DNA of 64,000 nucleotides from Chrysomallon squamiferum (GCA_012295275.1 CM022678.1:2062686-2126685), one strand, 5' to 3'; counted from the first letter of the stretch, positions 1-12,882 are shown. The notes: a model not told the origin generated them from the letters alone. Program-made: numbers and translations.

Positions 1-3000
1 GGTTCCTCGGCGGCGTTCACGGGTTTCTGCAGCCGCTCCACGTAGTCCGGCTCCTGTTCGAACACGCGGGCGACGTCCGGGTGTTTGCGCTTGTAGTGGC
101 GGATGATGGTGTGCCGGTGCGAGCACCGCTCGTTGCAGACGTCGCAGATGTAGACCATGCCGCTGTGGTGCAGCTCCATGTGCTTGCGGTGCTGGTACTC
201 GCGGCAGAACTTCTTGTCGCAGAGCGCGCACTCGATTTTGTTCGTCATCGTGTGCTCCAGCTTGTGCCTGTTGTACTGGTCCGGGTACTTGAACATCTTC
301 CCGCAGTACTCGCACGTGAAGCCCTTGACCTTCGTGTGCGAGAACAAGTGCGTCTTCATGTTGCCTTTCTGGCGAAACGTCTTCGGACACTGCGGACACT
401 GGTACAGCTTGATCTCGTTGTCGTGGAACTGGCGCATGTGCGCCACCAGCCCCGTCTTCGAGAAGAGCACCTTGCCGCAGTCGCTGCATTGCAGGCGGTA
501 CGCCTTCATGTGCACCATCTTCTTGTGCTCGCGCAGGTAGTTGGCGTAGTGGAACTTCTTCCCGCAGATGTCGCACTCGTTCTGCCGCTCGCCGTGGATG
601 AGGATGTGCTTGTTGAGGTTGCTGACGCTGACGAACGACCTGCCGCACTCGTGGCAGACGAGGTTCTCCTTGATCAGCATCCTGTTCTTCTTGTACACGA
701 CCCGCACGACGTTGCCGTCGGGCCTGTGGCAGATGTGGTCCTGCAGACGGTGGAACTTCTTGTGGCAGAACTCGCACTGCTCGGTGGGCTCACTGTGCTT
801 CACCTGGTGCCGCTCCAGAGCCTTCTGACTCTTGAACAGCTTGCTGCACTCCTTGCACGCCACCGTCTGCTCCTCCTCCGCCGCCGTGTTGCACACGTGC
901 ATCGCCAGCGTCCCGATCTTGATGAAGCGCTTGCCGCACGCGTCGCACCTGTGAGGGTGCGTGTGCGACTGGTAGTGCTCCCTGTACTCCTTGGCGTCCT
1001 CGAACAGCTGCTTGCAGAGGTCGCACTCCACGTGGCCGTCGTCGGTGATCTTCTTCCTCGCCCAGCACAGCTTGTAGTGGAAGTTGAACTGGTCCTGGTG
1101 CGCGAACGGCTTGTCGCAGATCTCGCAGTTGTAGTTGTGCACGTGGTTCATCTCGTGGCGGCGGAGGTAGTTGATGCTGGCGAAGCTCTTGCCGCACTCG
1201 GTGCAGGCGTAGTGGATGCTGGCGTCGTCGTGGGTGATTTTCCCCATGCACCGGTGCTGGTCTAGGTTCTCCTCGCTGAAGAACGCCAGCCTGCACGTTT
1301 CGCACACGTACCTGGCGCAGTTGATCTGGTGGTTCTCCAAGCCGAGCTTCGTGGAGAAGACCTTCTTGCAAACCGTGCACGGGAAGATGTTCTGCTCAGA
1401 CGCGAGCTTCGGATCACACTTGAGAATGTGCCTCTGCAGCGAGTCCTTTCTGGAGAACGTCTTTTCGCACGAGTCGCACTTGAAGATGTCCGTGTGCATG
1501 GCCATGTGGCGATACAAGTACCTCAGCGTGCGGAACTCCTGCTGGCAGATCTCGCAGGTGAACAGCTCCTTCACGGAGCCGTCGCTGCTGCGACAGATGT
1601 GGTCGAGAAGCAGGTGACGTCGAGAGAACGTCTGGTGACACAGGTGGCAGGAGAAGGCGCCCGCGTGCTGCAGCGTGTGCTGGCGAGCTTTCTCCCACGT
1701 TTCGAAGCTCTTCTTGCACTCTGCGCACGTGAACACTCTCGCCCCGTCCTTGTCCTCGGTGACGATCTCGATGTTCCTCGCGCGGCAGTCGTGCTTCTGG
1801 AACGACTCCTTGCGCGCGAACGACTTGCCGCAGAACCTGCACCTAAACTTGGACGTGTGGCGGGGCAGGTGCAGGCGCAGGTAGCTCGGCTGCTCGAACT
1901 TCTTGCCGCACACGCCGCACGCGTACACCTTCCCTCCCGCCGCCGAATCCTCCACTGTCGTCAGTTTCTCCAGCTCGGTGATCTCTCTGTCCACAGGACG
2001 TTTGCGAAACGAGCCAGGCGGCCGTCCGGGTCGTCTGCGGATTATGGTCCGCCTCGTTTCCTGCGTCCGAGGGACGAAGTCCTCGTCATCGGACTTGAGG
2101 TCGTCCTGTTCAGAGTCAGGCGATTCTGGATCTCCACTTTCTTCCTTTTCTTTTGTATCCGACTCAGAACTTTCTGGATTTGTCTGGGACGTGTTCTCGT
2201 CGGCTTTCTTTTCTTCCGTGTCCTTCGTAATCTCTACGATTTCAGTCTTCTGTCCGCGATTCTCACCCAGTCCAATGAGCACGTGAACTATTTCATTCTC
2301 TAGCGCCGTCTCACTCGCTTTGCTTTCTTCTGTTTGTAAATCCGACCATTCTTCCTTGCTCTCCTCACACGAAACTTTCTCCCCTTCTTCTTCTTCTTCT
2401 TTCCTCTCTGAAACTTCTTCTTCTTCTTCTTGTTTCTTCTCTGAAACTTCTTCTTCTTCTTGTTTCTTCTCTGCAACTTTTGCTGCTTCTTCGCCTTCTT
2501 TGTCTTCTGCTGGAAGAGATTTCTTTCTTGGCCTGCCTCGTGCTTTCTTGCCAGGTGTTACGACAGATGATGTGTTGTCAACTCGAACGTTTTCTTTTCT
2601 AGGCGACTCATCATCAGACTCTGCCAGTTTTCCTGTGATTCTCCTTCCCTTGAGAGATCTGCGAGGCTGAATTCTCACCGGGGAAACCTGCTCCTGTTTA
2701 AACTGCACCTGTCTATGATCCAACTCGTGTTTCTGTAATGTAAACTCACTGTCGGAACTTTTGTCACATTCCAAACACTCGTGGCTCTCAACAAGTCTCG
2801 GTTTCTTGCTACTTTCACATTCACTCTCATTTTCGTTTTCGTCATCACCATCACCCTCATCTACTTTGTTTTCGTCACTTGTTACAGCAGCAACAGCAGC
2901 ACCAGCAGAATTATTTTCAACTTCTTCATCATCGTCGTCAGTTATTTTCCGCTTCTTTCTTGGACGGCCTCTCTTTCGACGTATAACAGTTCTGCTTTCT

Positions 3001-6000
3001 CCGTCCCCACCCTCCTCCGCCGCGGGCTCCCCCTCCCCATCCCGCGACTTCTTAGGAATCTTCTCGAAGCTGTGCTCGGACAGAATCCTCTTCGCCTCCT
3101 CGTAGCTCTGCTTGTGTTTGCCCACGTAGTGCGTCGTGAACAGGTCCGCGCGGTACGTGTTGTGCTTGCAGATGGGGCACTCGATCCGGTTCCCGTCGTG
3201 CTTCTTCATGTGGCGGTTGTAGTTGCTGTAGGTGTTGAAGCCCACCTGGCACGTCTTGCACTTGTAGATGGAGCTCTTGGCCTGCGGCTTGTCGCGCGAC
3301 GGCATCAGGTGTTCCCGCAGGTGTCTCACGTAGTCCGACTGGCTCTGGAACGTGGAGCTGCACTGCGCACACTGGAACAGCGCCTCGCACTTCACGTCAA
3401 CGACGTCGTCGCTCACCCTGCTGTCGTTTCCGCAGACGTTCTGAGCCGGGACCTGTTCTCTGGTCTCCGCAATGGCTGCCTCTATCTGCGGCAACGTGTC
3501 GTCCTCCTGGAAAATCAGCATCTCGCCCAGCATGGCTGAAATTCAAACAACACCGATTTAAAGTACAAAGTTTGGGTGATACGATCATCACTGATACCAA
3601 ACCGTGACAATAACTCTTTTACAAAACATCTGAATGTTTTTAATCCTTTCACAACTGCAGTTATGACGTTATAAGATTGGTGGACGCTTTATTTTCTTCT
3701 AACAACATCACTAAAAGCTTTCAATAAAAAATAATTAAAAAAATATTTATTCTTCCAAGTTATTATTGTATCATTTCAACCAACCTTTCACCACTCATAA
3801 CCAAACGCGACACTAAATGAAACAGACTCAACTCGGCTATTTTAACTCTTCACAACTTGAGACATTTTTTTCAGACGAAATTTGATAACGACTAGAGAAA
3901 AATGGCTGCAGCCAGAGATATCTTTTAAACTTAATACATTTGTTATTATACTTTATTATTAATAAAGTTTGGATGACTATAACAAATAAAAGTATTTTCG
4001 GTATATTTCGAGTATGACTTTGCATTATCAAAGACACACTTTAAGCATCAAAAATGGATCCAATTTCAATGTATTTATTATTATTTTTAATTGTGATACT
4101 TTACTGTTAACAAACATTAATCTTCAGGAGCAAGTAATAACAATCGTTCTTCATTTCAGAAATACCATTTATAAAATTGTTGCCAAAAATTAGTAAACAG
4201 TTAATATACAGGAAGTAACTGCCAAAAATCAGTAAACAGGTAATACATAGACAGTAACTAAATCAGTAAACAGGTAACATATAGACAGTAGCTAAATCAG
4301 TAAACAGGTAACATATAGACAGTAACTAAATCAGTAAACAGGTAACATATAGACAGTAACTAAATCAGTAAACAGGTAATATATAGACAGTAACTAAATC
4401 AGTAAACAGGTAACATATAGACAGTAACTAAATCAGTAAACAGGTAATATATAGGAAGTAACTAAATCAGTAAACAAGTAATATATAGACAGTAACTAAA
4501 TCAGTAAACAGGTAATATATAGACAGTAACTAAATCAGTAAACAGGTAATATATAGACAGTAATTATCAAAAATCAGTAAAGGTAATATATAGTAAGTAA
4601 CTGCCAAAAATCAGTAAACAGGTAATATATAAGAAGTAACTGCCAAAAATCAATAAACAGATAATATATAAGAAGTAACTGCCAAAAATCAGTAAACAGG
4701 TAATATATAGAAAGTAACTGCCAAAAATCAATAAACAGATAATATATAAGAAGTAACTGCCAAAAATCATTAAACAGGTAATATATAGAAAGTAACTGCC
4801 AAAAATCAATATATATATTAATATATAAGAAGTAACTGCCAAACATTCGGTAAACAGGTAATATATAAGAAGTAACTGCCAAACATTCAGTAAACAGGTA
4901 ATATATAGGAAGTATTTGCCAAAAATCAATAAACAGGTAATATATGGAAAGTAACTGCCAACAATCAGTAAACAGGTAATATATAAGAAGTAACTGCCAA
5001 AAGTCAATAAACAGGTAATATATAAGAAGTAACTGCCAAAAGTCAATAAACAGGTAATATATAAGAAGTAACTGCCAAAAGTCAGTAAACAGGTAATATA
5101 TAAGAAGTAACTGCCAAAAATCAGTAAACAGGTAATATATAAGAAGTAACTGCCAAAAATCTGTAAACAGGTAATATATAAGAAGTAACTGCCAAAAATC
5201 AGTAAAGGTAATATATAGGAAGTATTTGCCAAAAATCATCAAAGATAATACATAGAAAATTAAAACCAGGACTTACAGAAGTCAATAAATAAACATTCAT
5301 TTCAAATTTTTAAAAACAATTTATCGTTTGTCTCTCTTATCCATCACATTCAGTGTGATAATAAAATAAAATTATCATCAAAAATGATGGCAACAAAGAT
5401 GATAGTTCACAGATGATTATGAGAAACTGTATACATTATAACTGTAATGTCTCCAACACAATTTTCCAAATAAAAATTATTTAGTTGAATTCAGTGCAGC
5501 TTAGTCAGAACGTTCCTATTATGACTGAAGCATAATTTGGTGACGCAAAGAAATAGTCTAATTACTTTATGAAAACTTCTAAATTGTTTTTTACTTCTTT
5601 TATCTTTTTTCTTTTTCTGTCCAGTCTACATTAATAATGAAATACAACAATGGAGCAGAGTTTTTAAATATCTGGCCAATGTCATTACATACACGGCAAA
5701 GTCATTTTTCCAGAAGGTTTTTAGTAATGTTGTCTTAAAAAAACAAATCCAGTAATTTTATGACATCGTAATTCCAACTGTGAAAGGACAAAAAATGGCG
5801 ACGTTCACATGTTTTTAGCAGCATTATTCAGTGTCTTATTTTGTTATTAGTGGCAACAGTTCACCGTGAACAATAAATTAAACAATTTGGAAAAATAACA
5901 AAAAATGTATTAGACCATTTATTCACAATGCCCACTGATGAACTTTAAACAAATACTTTCAGCATCTTCATCACCATTTTTACATCAGAGACAGTTTTAT

Positions 6001-6069
6001 TTATTTAATTGTTTATTTACTTACTTTTGTTTACTTTTATGTATTTATTTATTTATTTATTTATTACTT

Positions 6070-6100
<31 letters not shown>

Positions 6101-6106
6101 TTACTT

Positions 6107-6137
<31 letters not shown>

Positions 6138-6663
6138 TTCATTATATTAAATGATTCTAAAAAATTAAATATTTACTTGTGGTAACTCCATCTGGTGTTG
6201 GCAACTTGCCAAGCTTCCTGGCGTACGCAGGCGCGTACCACACCCTCAGCTCCTGCCCGGCAGCAATGTCCTTAGTGCTGTTGTAGAAGATGTTGACGCC
6301 AAGGGTGTAGGCGATCAAGTTCTGATCTTCTGCAGATTCTGCTGTGCGGACCAGACACAGCCAGTTACAGTAATTTTCATCTGTTGTGTCGAAACACACG
6401 ACACCTCCATCTTTCGTGAAAACCTGGAACATTTGTAGTGTAATGTGTAGTTTGCAAAACAGTTGTAGAGATAAGTAAACATATAAATATAAATAAATAA
6501 ATAAATAAATATATAAATAAATATGACTAACTGTCTAACTGGAAACTAAAAATTAATAATATATACATGGACGATTAAATAATTTTCATATGGGGGAAAG
6601 CTGTCATTTTATTGCAGAAATTAAATATGTGGGTAAATATAATTATTAACAATAATAATGAAA

Positions 6664-6698
<35 letters not shown>

Positions 6699-6704
6699 AA
6701 TGAC

Positions 6705-6747
<43 letters not shown>

Positions 6748-8396
6748 CAACAGTAAACTAATAACAACAGCAACAATAACAATAATAACAATCACAACAA
6801 TAATAGATTAATAAAAATATCAACAACAACAGGTGTAAACTGAAGTTTTCTAACAAAAATTTAGTACCTTGAGAACGAAAATGTTGTCGGAGTCGATGCT
6901 GAATGTTGTCTTCCTTGCCTCAAACGGACCAAACTGTGTTTTGGCTGAAATGGGCTGCAGTGCGATGACCGTGCAGTTTCCATTCTCATCTTCAATGACG
7001 TCCAGACCTTCAGGCAAAGTCAGTCGAGCCCTGAAAATAAATTTAAAAATGTAAAATAAACCAATAAATCAGTAAATAATTAACAAAAAATAATAATAAT
7101 GATGATGATGATGATGATGATGATGATAGTGTTCTATAACAGTAATAAAAATAATGAAAATAGTAATAATAATAGTAGTAGTGGTAGTAGTAGTAACAAT
7201 ATCAAGAATAACAACAACAATAATAAAAACATTTAAAACAGATTTTTTAAAACAGTATTTATAATTTTTCACTGTAGCTAAATTATTTACTTTGTCTGTA
7301 GTAATAATAATAGTAGTAGTAGCAGAAGTAGTAATAGTAGTAACAGTATCAACAATAACAACAATAATAATAAAATACATTTAAAACAGATTTTTAAAAC
7401 AGTATTTATAATTTTTCACTGTAGCTAAATTATTTACTTTGTCTGTAGTAATAATAATAGCAGTAGTAGCAGAAGTAGTAATAGTAGTAACAGTATCAAC
7501 AATAACAACAACAATAATTTTTGCTGATTTTGTTAAATTTATAATTTTTCACTTTAGCTTTGTCTGTAAATAATAATAGTAGTAGTAGCAGTAGTAGTAA
7601 TAGTAGTAACAGTATCAACAATAACAACAATAATAAAATATATTTAAAACAGATTTTTTAAAACAGTATTTATAATTTTTCGCTGTGGTTAAATTATTTA
7701 CTTTGTAGTAATAATAGTAGCAGTAGTAGTAATAGTAGTAACAGTATTAATAATTTTTTGCTGTAGTTAAATTATTTACTTTGTAGTAATAATAATAGTA
7801 GTAGTAGCAGTAGTAGTAATAGTAGTAGCAGTATTTATAATTTTTAGTTAAATTATTTACTTTGTCTGTGTAGTAATAATAATAATAGTAGTAGTAGTAG
7901 TAGTAGTAAATTATTTAATAGTAGTAGTAGTATTTATAATTTATAATTTTTAGTTAAATTATTTACTTTATCTGTAGTAATAATAATAGTAGTAGTAGTA
8001 GTAATAGTAGTAACAGTATTTATAATTTAGTTAAATTATTTACTTTGTCTGTAGTAATAGTAGTAGTAGTAGTAGTAGTAATAGTAGTAACAGTATTTAT
8101 AATTTAGTTAAATTATTTACTTTGTCTGTATGGGTGTTTCACGACTGACAACCAGCCCAAGTTCAGGACAAACTTCAGTAGCATGATCGCCTCCGCATAC
8201 ATCACACCCTAAAAACAAAACCAGTCAAACAGTGGTTTAAATGTCTCAAATGGTATTTTATGTTACTTTTGAGAAAATTAGATGAAGAAAGGTTATATAT
8301 AAATAAACAAATAAAATAAAATAAAATAAAGAAACAATTTAATTGTAAATGAGGAATTAAATAAAATAAAATAAAATAAAATAAAATAAAATAAAA

Positions 8397-8447
<51 letters not shown>

Positions 8448-8876
8448 GTAAGTAAATAAATAAAATAAAACAAAATACAAATAGTGTATGAATTAAACAA
8501 AAAAACAAAATTAAAATTAATCAATGGTTGAAGTAACAATTATTTCATTTTCTTTTTGAAATCAAAATACTTCTGTCCATTACATACTATTTATTTATTA
8601 TGCATATTTTGAAGTAATCAATATAATAAAAAAAACTGTTGATAGTTCCTTAAGTTCAGTGGATTATAATATTAAAACCATTAAACACACACACACATAC
8701 ACACAACATATGCAGGCATATGCAACACGTGCTCCATATACTTCCACACAATACACACTCTCCCCACATTCAGACACATGCATCCATTTACATTCCAAGA
8801 TTATATTTTGAGATGAATTTTAAAAAGAAGAAAAAAAAAAAAAAAAAAAAAGCAACAAACCTTCCACTTCATCCAT
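1..8876 (-). CDS. PRDM15: PRDM15-like PR-domain zinc-finger protein, 3' end cut by window edge
   Basis: A nuclear PR/SET-domain zinc-finger regulator by family. Coding exons, in transcript order: 8876-8861 (ATG at 8876), 8208-8121, 7030-6868, 6423-6177 and 3535 to the left edge; every junction is GT-AG and phases close, giving 1349 residues before the edge. Residues 6-35 hold a C-x2-C zinc knuckle followed by CPELG, the PRDM15-type N-terminus. Residues about 36-160 form the PR domain, with TQFGPFEA, CFDT, CNW, DQNLIAY and ELRVWYA. The last exon is one 3.5-kb open frame: three C2H2 fingers (about residues 224-310), a fourth near 427, AT-hooks of GRP type near 361, 505 and 674, an acidic Glu-rich stretch between, then 21 fingers from about 707. 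An in-frame ATG at 3533 lies just inside the last exon, but phase continuity from the PR exon (A joined to CC) argues it is internal. The gene ID rests on remembered similarity to vertebrate PRDM15; PRDM10 is the nearest alternative. The exon has no stop in the window. Confidence -1.
4196..5250. repeat. Minisatellite array, 34-bp and 39-bp variants of one unit
   Basis: This array lies in the PRDM15 intron between the PR-domain exon and the zinc-finger exon. The left half (about 4240-4560) uses a 34-bp unit, with the core AAATCAGTAAACAGGTAA. The right half (about 4560-5230) uses a 39-bp unit that carries an extra CTGCCAA-type segment. On the transcribed strand each 39-bp unit reads as a pyrimidine-rich run ending in GGCAG, resembling a weak 3' splice site. 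About 27 units are visible, with point variants. The surrounding intron (3536-6176) is otherwise AT-rich with no other recognisable feature. Confidence -1.
6000..6146. repeat. (TTTA)n microsatellite in PRDM15 intron
   Basis: Long runs of TTTA, interrupted twice, end about 30 bp from the donor of the PR-domain exon at 6177. They create the low-complexity open frames seen here. Confidence -1.
6656..6790. repeat. (GAT)n and (AAT)n trinucleotide runs in PRDM15 intron
   Basis: Consecutive GAT and then AAT repeats occupy the intron between the two PR-domain exons (6424-6867). Nothing else is recognisable in that intron. Confidence -1.
7070..8120. repeat. Tandem array built on the PRDM15 exon-2 donor site
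   Basis: The intron between exon 8208-8121 and exon 7030-6868 is mostly imperfect tandem units of about 75-170 bp. Each unit holds TAG/AAT trinucleotides plus the motif TTATTTACTTTGTCTGTA (plus strand) or a decayed form. The same motif marks the true donor: 8113-8120 is intronic and 8121-8130 is the last ten exon bases. Copies sit near 7277, 7430, 7553, 7694, 7773, 7856, 7961 and 8036. On the minus strand each well-kept copy therefore reads as exon end plus GTAAAT donor. Confidence -1.
8282..8475. repeat. (AAATA)n and (AAAT)n runs
   Basis: Simple A/T repeats lie in the first PRDM15 coding intron (8209-8860), just upstream of the acceptor at 8209-8210. The rest of this intron is a short CA tract near 8685 and a poly-A run at 8830-8851. 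Confidence -1.
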
Positions 8877-9283
8877 TGTGGAAGATGTTTCAGAAAATCT
8901 GGAAAGAGAAAAAAAAAAAAATAAAATAAAGTTACTAAAACAAAATTTAAAAATGAATAAATAAATTATAATAATAATAATAATAAAATAACCTACACAA
9001 AATGAAAATAAAAAAATAAATAACTAGATATATTATAATAATAATACAGTAACTTGTACAAAATTTAAAAACAAAATAAAAAAATAAAAATAAAATCATT
9101 CACGTATCTTCGTTTAAAATTTTTCAATAAAAATTTTTAAAAATGTTTTAAAACACAAAATAAATATTTTAATATCTTCACCCTGTCTGTGATTTCCCAT
9201 TCTAACCAATTCATAGAAATAAAACAATTAAATGAACTGGTTAAGTTTATCAGTTTTGTCAGTCTGATTGTATATTGGTTTCT

Positions 9284-9320
<37 letters not shown>

Positions 9321-9939
9321 CTTTTTTTTTCTTTCTTTTCTTTTTTGTTTCTTTTTCTTTTAGAGATACTATTTCATTTTATTTTATTTTATTTTATTTT
9401 TTATTTTAAATGTTTCTAAAATATATTTTGTGGGATCAGTTTTTGTCAAATCAGCAAAAATGCAACTGTAGTGGTGAAGTAATAATAAATGTTTAATCTG
9501 ACATATTTTACAAACACATAACATTATTATAACTATAAAATAAAAGGTTTATCATAAGGTTTTTTAAATAATTAAAAAAAAAAAATAAAATAAAATAAAA
9601 ATTATGAATATATTTAATGTTATAAATAGAACCATTTGAAAATAACAAATTCACGCTGATAAAATATAAATAAATAAAAAGGATTATGGAGGGGGTCATA
9701 ATAAGATTGTTTGACAAGAAATCGTATTTCACTGTTTGACCTTCTCTGTCGACACACGACTGTCTTACAACGACAAAAATGATGGTTTCCACAAATGACA
9801 TAGTCTTGCAGGCGTTCACTGCTTTACAGGGAATGTATTCAAGATGATTAGATAATAAAATATATAAATCCTGTTTTAAATTCGTTCCGCTTTTGGAAAT
9901 GAAAATGTATTTTCAATAAACGCACACCGAACGAATGGA

Positions 9940-9975
9940 ATGAAAAACATGGCGGCTACGGATTGGCGTGTTGAG
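9940..9975 (-). promoter_or_regulatory. Possible PRDM15 core promoter (CCAAT plus CCGCCAT)
   Basis: On the minus strand a CGCCAAT box (near 9961-9967) is followed by CCGCCAT, which resembles a YY1 site, about 1.1 kb upstream of the PRDM15 start exon. That exon has its own acceptor at 8899-8900 (CCAG), so an untranslated first exon must lie upstream. No TATA box is visible, and the first-exon donor cannot be fixed, so this is a weak call. Confidence -1.
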
Positions 9976-11267
9976 AAAGGATCTTCACCAAAATGTATGT
10001 GGTACGGATTGCTAAACGCATCAGACTATTACTATAAATAATGGATTTTCAATTCAAGACATTATCATGTTAGTTAATAACAATGAGCATACCTATTTCG
10101 GATCAGTAAAAAAGACTACACTTTTTTAACAAAATTATTTAACATGATTAATCAAAATTCTTCCGTTGTCCACTATCAATCTTGAATAACCCAATACGCA
10201 TGCGTAGTCTGAATGCATTGTCGGTGATTATTTTTACGGTGTCGGAAATGATAGAGTAAATTGCTAATACTCCTGCCGTAGACAATATATAAATAAATAA
10301 ATAAATATATATATATATAAAAATCAAATGATTCCTGTAGTTTTCAAGTATAACTACAACTATTGCTATTACTTCAACAAGAATAAGAACTGCAGTAATA
10401 TTATTACTATTAAAATAAAGCTATCCCTGTGAAAATACAAAGAAATATATAATCAGTAGTAAATAAATTAATTAATTAATAAGAAATATATAATTCTCAG
10501 TAACCTCAACTGTAGTAAGTAGTAGTAGTAATTGTTGATAGAAGTAGTAGTAAATAAATAAACACACCAACAAAAGAATAAAAAAGAATAAAAAAAAAAA
10601 AAAAAATACAACAACCACAAAAAAAAAAAAAAAAAAAAAAAAAAATAAAAATAAAAATAAACAGTTCCTTATGTCAAACTACCAGGCTAAAATCCATTTC
10701 AGAATTTGGAAATGAAATGTTGTTACAAATAAATCATACTTCTATCATTTATTTATTAATTATTTAAAACATCAACGTTACTAAATAATCAGCACTGAAT
10801 ATCTTATGACACTTACGATCAACAGGATAGTACATATCTTTAATATACGATCTAAGCACTTAATTTAAATACTGCCATACTTATATTCCAGAAAATATTT
10901 AGCTTTTAGATTCGTTCTTTGGCAAGGGAAATAACCGAAACATATATCTGTCACGAGTTAGCTCCACTTACAGTGCAGGTTATTGACTTGCTAGTACTCG
11001 ACTGAGTAATTGGTTCTGAAATAATAATTCCCAGTGAGACGCGCATTTTGAAAATATTTGTGACCGAAATTTTCCTTTTGGATTCGTCTCTGTTTTTAAC
11101 CATATAATGTTGTTTTGTTTTTAAATTTGATTTTAATTTAATAAGTATTTATCTTTTCATTTCTTCTTCATTATTATTATTATTAATTATTTTTTTTTTT
11201 TAATTACTATTTTGAACGAATAGTTAGACATAACTAGTAATAGTATTATGTTGTTCTTGTTGTTATC

Positions 11268-11316
<49 letters not shown>

Positions 11317-11764
11317 GTGTAGAATTTATTAATTACTATTAATTTATTTACAAATATCATCCATGTTCATAAAACAAACTATCTTCTTTACAATACCATT
11401 TCGTTCTTTTAATTTTACTTTTTTAAAAAAGAAAAAGAAAAAGAAAGAATAAAAATAATAAAACAATGCACCTACTGTACAGTGAACCAAAGTAATATTG
11501 TGTTGTTATGGTGACAGGTTTAAATTTAAATAGAGACAAACCGAAAACCAGTCTATTCCCAGCAGACCGGATGTGTATTCTGTTAGCTAATATGGCGTCT
11601 TGAGAATTAAAATTGGTGTAGTTTGTGAACTGAAGACTTGTTTCAGTTAGAAAATAAAGTAAATATGCATATCTCTAGATTAATAGAAACACGCAGATAC
11701 GTTCGTTATAAACACATACATACAAACATAAACACATGCACATGCAAACAAACAAACATATCAG

Positions 11765-11781
11765 CAACAATAACAACAACA

Positions 11782-11813
<32 letters not shown>

Positions 11814-11945
11814 TAATAACAACCACAGCAACAACAGCAACAACACCAGTAGCAGTAATAATAATAAAAATAAAAATAATAACCACCACAACAACAACAA
11901 CAACAACACCAGTAGCAGTACTACTACTACTAATAATAATAATAG
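11765..11945. repeat. Compound trinucleotide cluster
   Basis: AAT, AAC, CAG and ACT runs alternate. Both strands are open only because of the repeat, giving poly-Asn or poly-Leu translations. Confidence -1.
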
Positions 11946-12824
11946 CCAGCTGAAGGACAAATGTATTATGACGTAATAACGTAGATAGAGGTCCTGAAAA
12001 CTGGTATAGAAATTCTGCCGATAATTTACTCTTTGTTCTGCCTTGATGAGCGATTAGAAAAATTAATGAAAGCCTAATTTTCATTCCTTCACGGCTCGTG
12101 AACGCAGACGTTAGAAAGGATTCACGTTAAATATTTAACGAAGACGGTATAGCATTTCACGTGAAACACGCCTGCTTTTTAACACTTTTGAAAAGAACAA
12201 CGAAGAAAAAGAGAATTATTGAGTAACCTCGCTTTTGTTTACAAACTTTATTATGATGTTGTTGTCAGGTAGCAAGAGAAAACAGTTTAAAGCTTAGTGA
12301 TTTTAAACAAAAACTTTATTATTTATTTATTTTCAAATTTTGAATTTTCTTCTTTCTTTTTTTTTTTTTTTTTTTTTAAATGTTATAAATAAATAAATAA
12401 ATAAAAACAAAAATAAAATAAATATAATAATACTTTTAAGGTGACGGTAACATTTTCACTATGTTAAACTAAGAAAAACTTTTTTTTTTAAAGTTTTGGA
12501 AACTTTTGTTTTGAACACAGAACATTTATTTCAGAGCTCGTTATAATACATTTTCACGTTCTTGTGACGTTGCCAAATTGACAGCGAGGCTAGAAATGTC
12601 CAAACTCTTGTCTCTTCGTAGATAACTTCATAGATTTCTTTCTTTCTTTCTTCTTCTTCTACTTCACTTTATGTAATTTTTTTTTTTTTTTTCAGATTTT
12701 TAATTTGGATTGTGTGGCCGTCCAGAATTAAAATGTCATTTTCAAACTCATATAACGGACACTTAACATTTTGTAGCAGTACCAAATTTTTAAATTTCTA
12801 TCAATTTTCATGTTTTGTATAGCT

Positions 12825-12825
<1 letters not shown>

Positions 12826-12878
<53 letters not shown>
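12826..12878. repeat. (CA)n microsatellite
   Basis: A nearly pure CA dinucleotide run of about 26 units. Confidence -1.

Positions 12879-12882
<4 letters not shown>

Noticed and set aside
3531-3533. ATG at 3533 as the true start of a separate zinc-finger gene
   Set aside because: It follows an acceptor by two bases, and the phase joins exactly to the PR-domain exon, giving a classical PRDM protein.
81-3539. Several long open frames on the plus strand, and other minus frames, across the first 3.5 kb
   Set aside because: They are shadows of the zinc-finger exon. Only the minus frame with regular CxxC-x12-HxxxH modules has protein character; it lacks a stop in the window, so a stop-to-stop search misses it.
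4567-5242. 220-codon repetitive frames on the minus strand
   Set aside because: They arise because a 39-bp unit is divisible by three; no codon constraint is seen and they lie inside an intron.
4196-5250. CRISPR-like regular repeats
   Set aside because: Units are directly contiguous with no unique spacers, lie in a eukaryotic intron and have no cas genes nearby.
11638-11976. Poly-Asn and poly-Leu open frames here and at 15250, 18048, 33636 and 59397
   Set aside because: They are direct translations of trinucleotide repeats, open on both strands.
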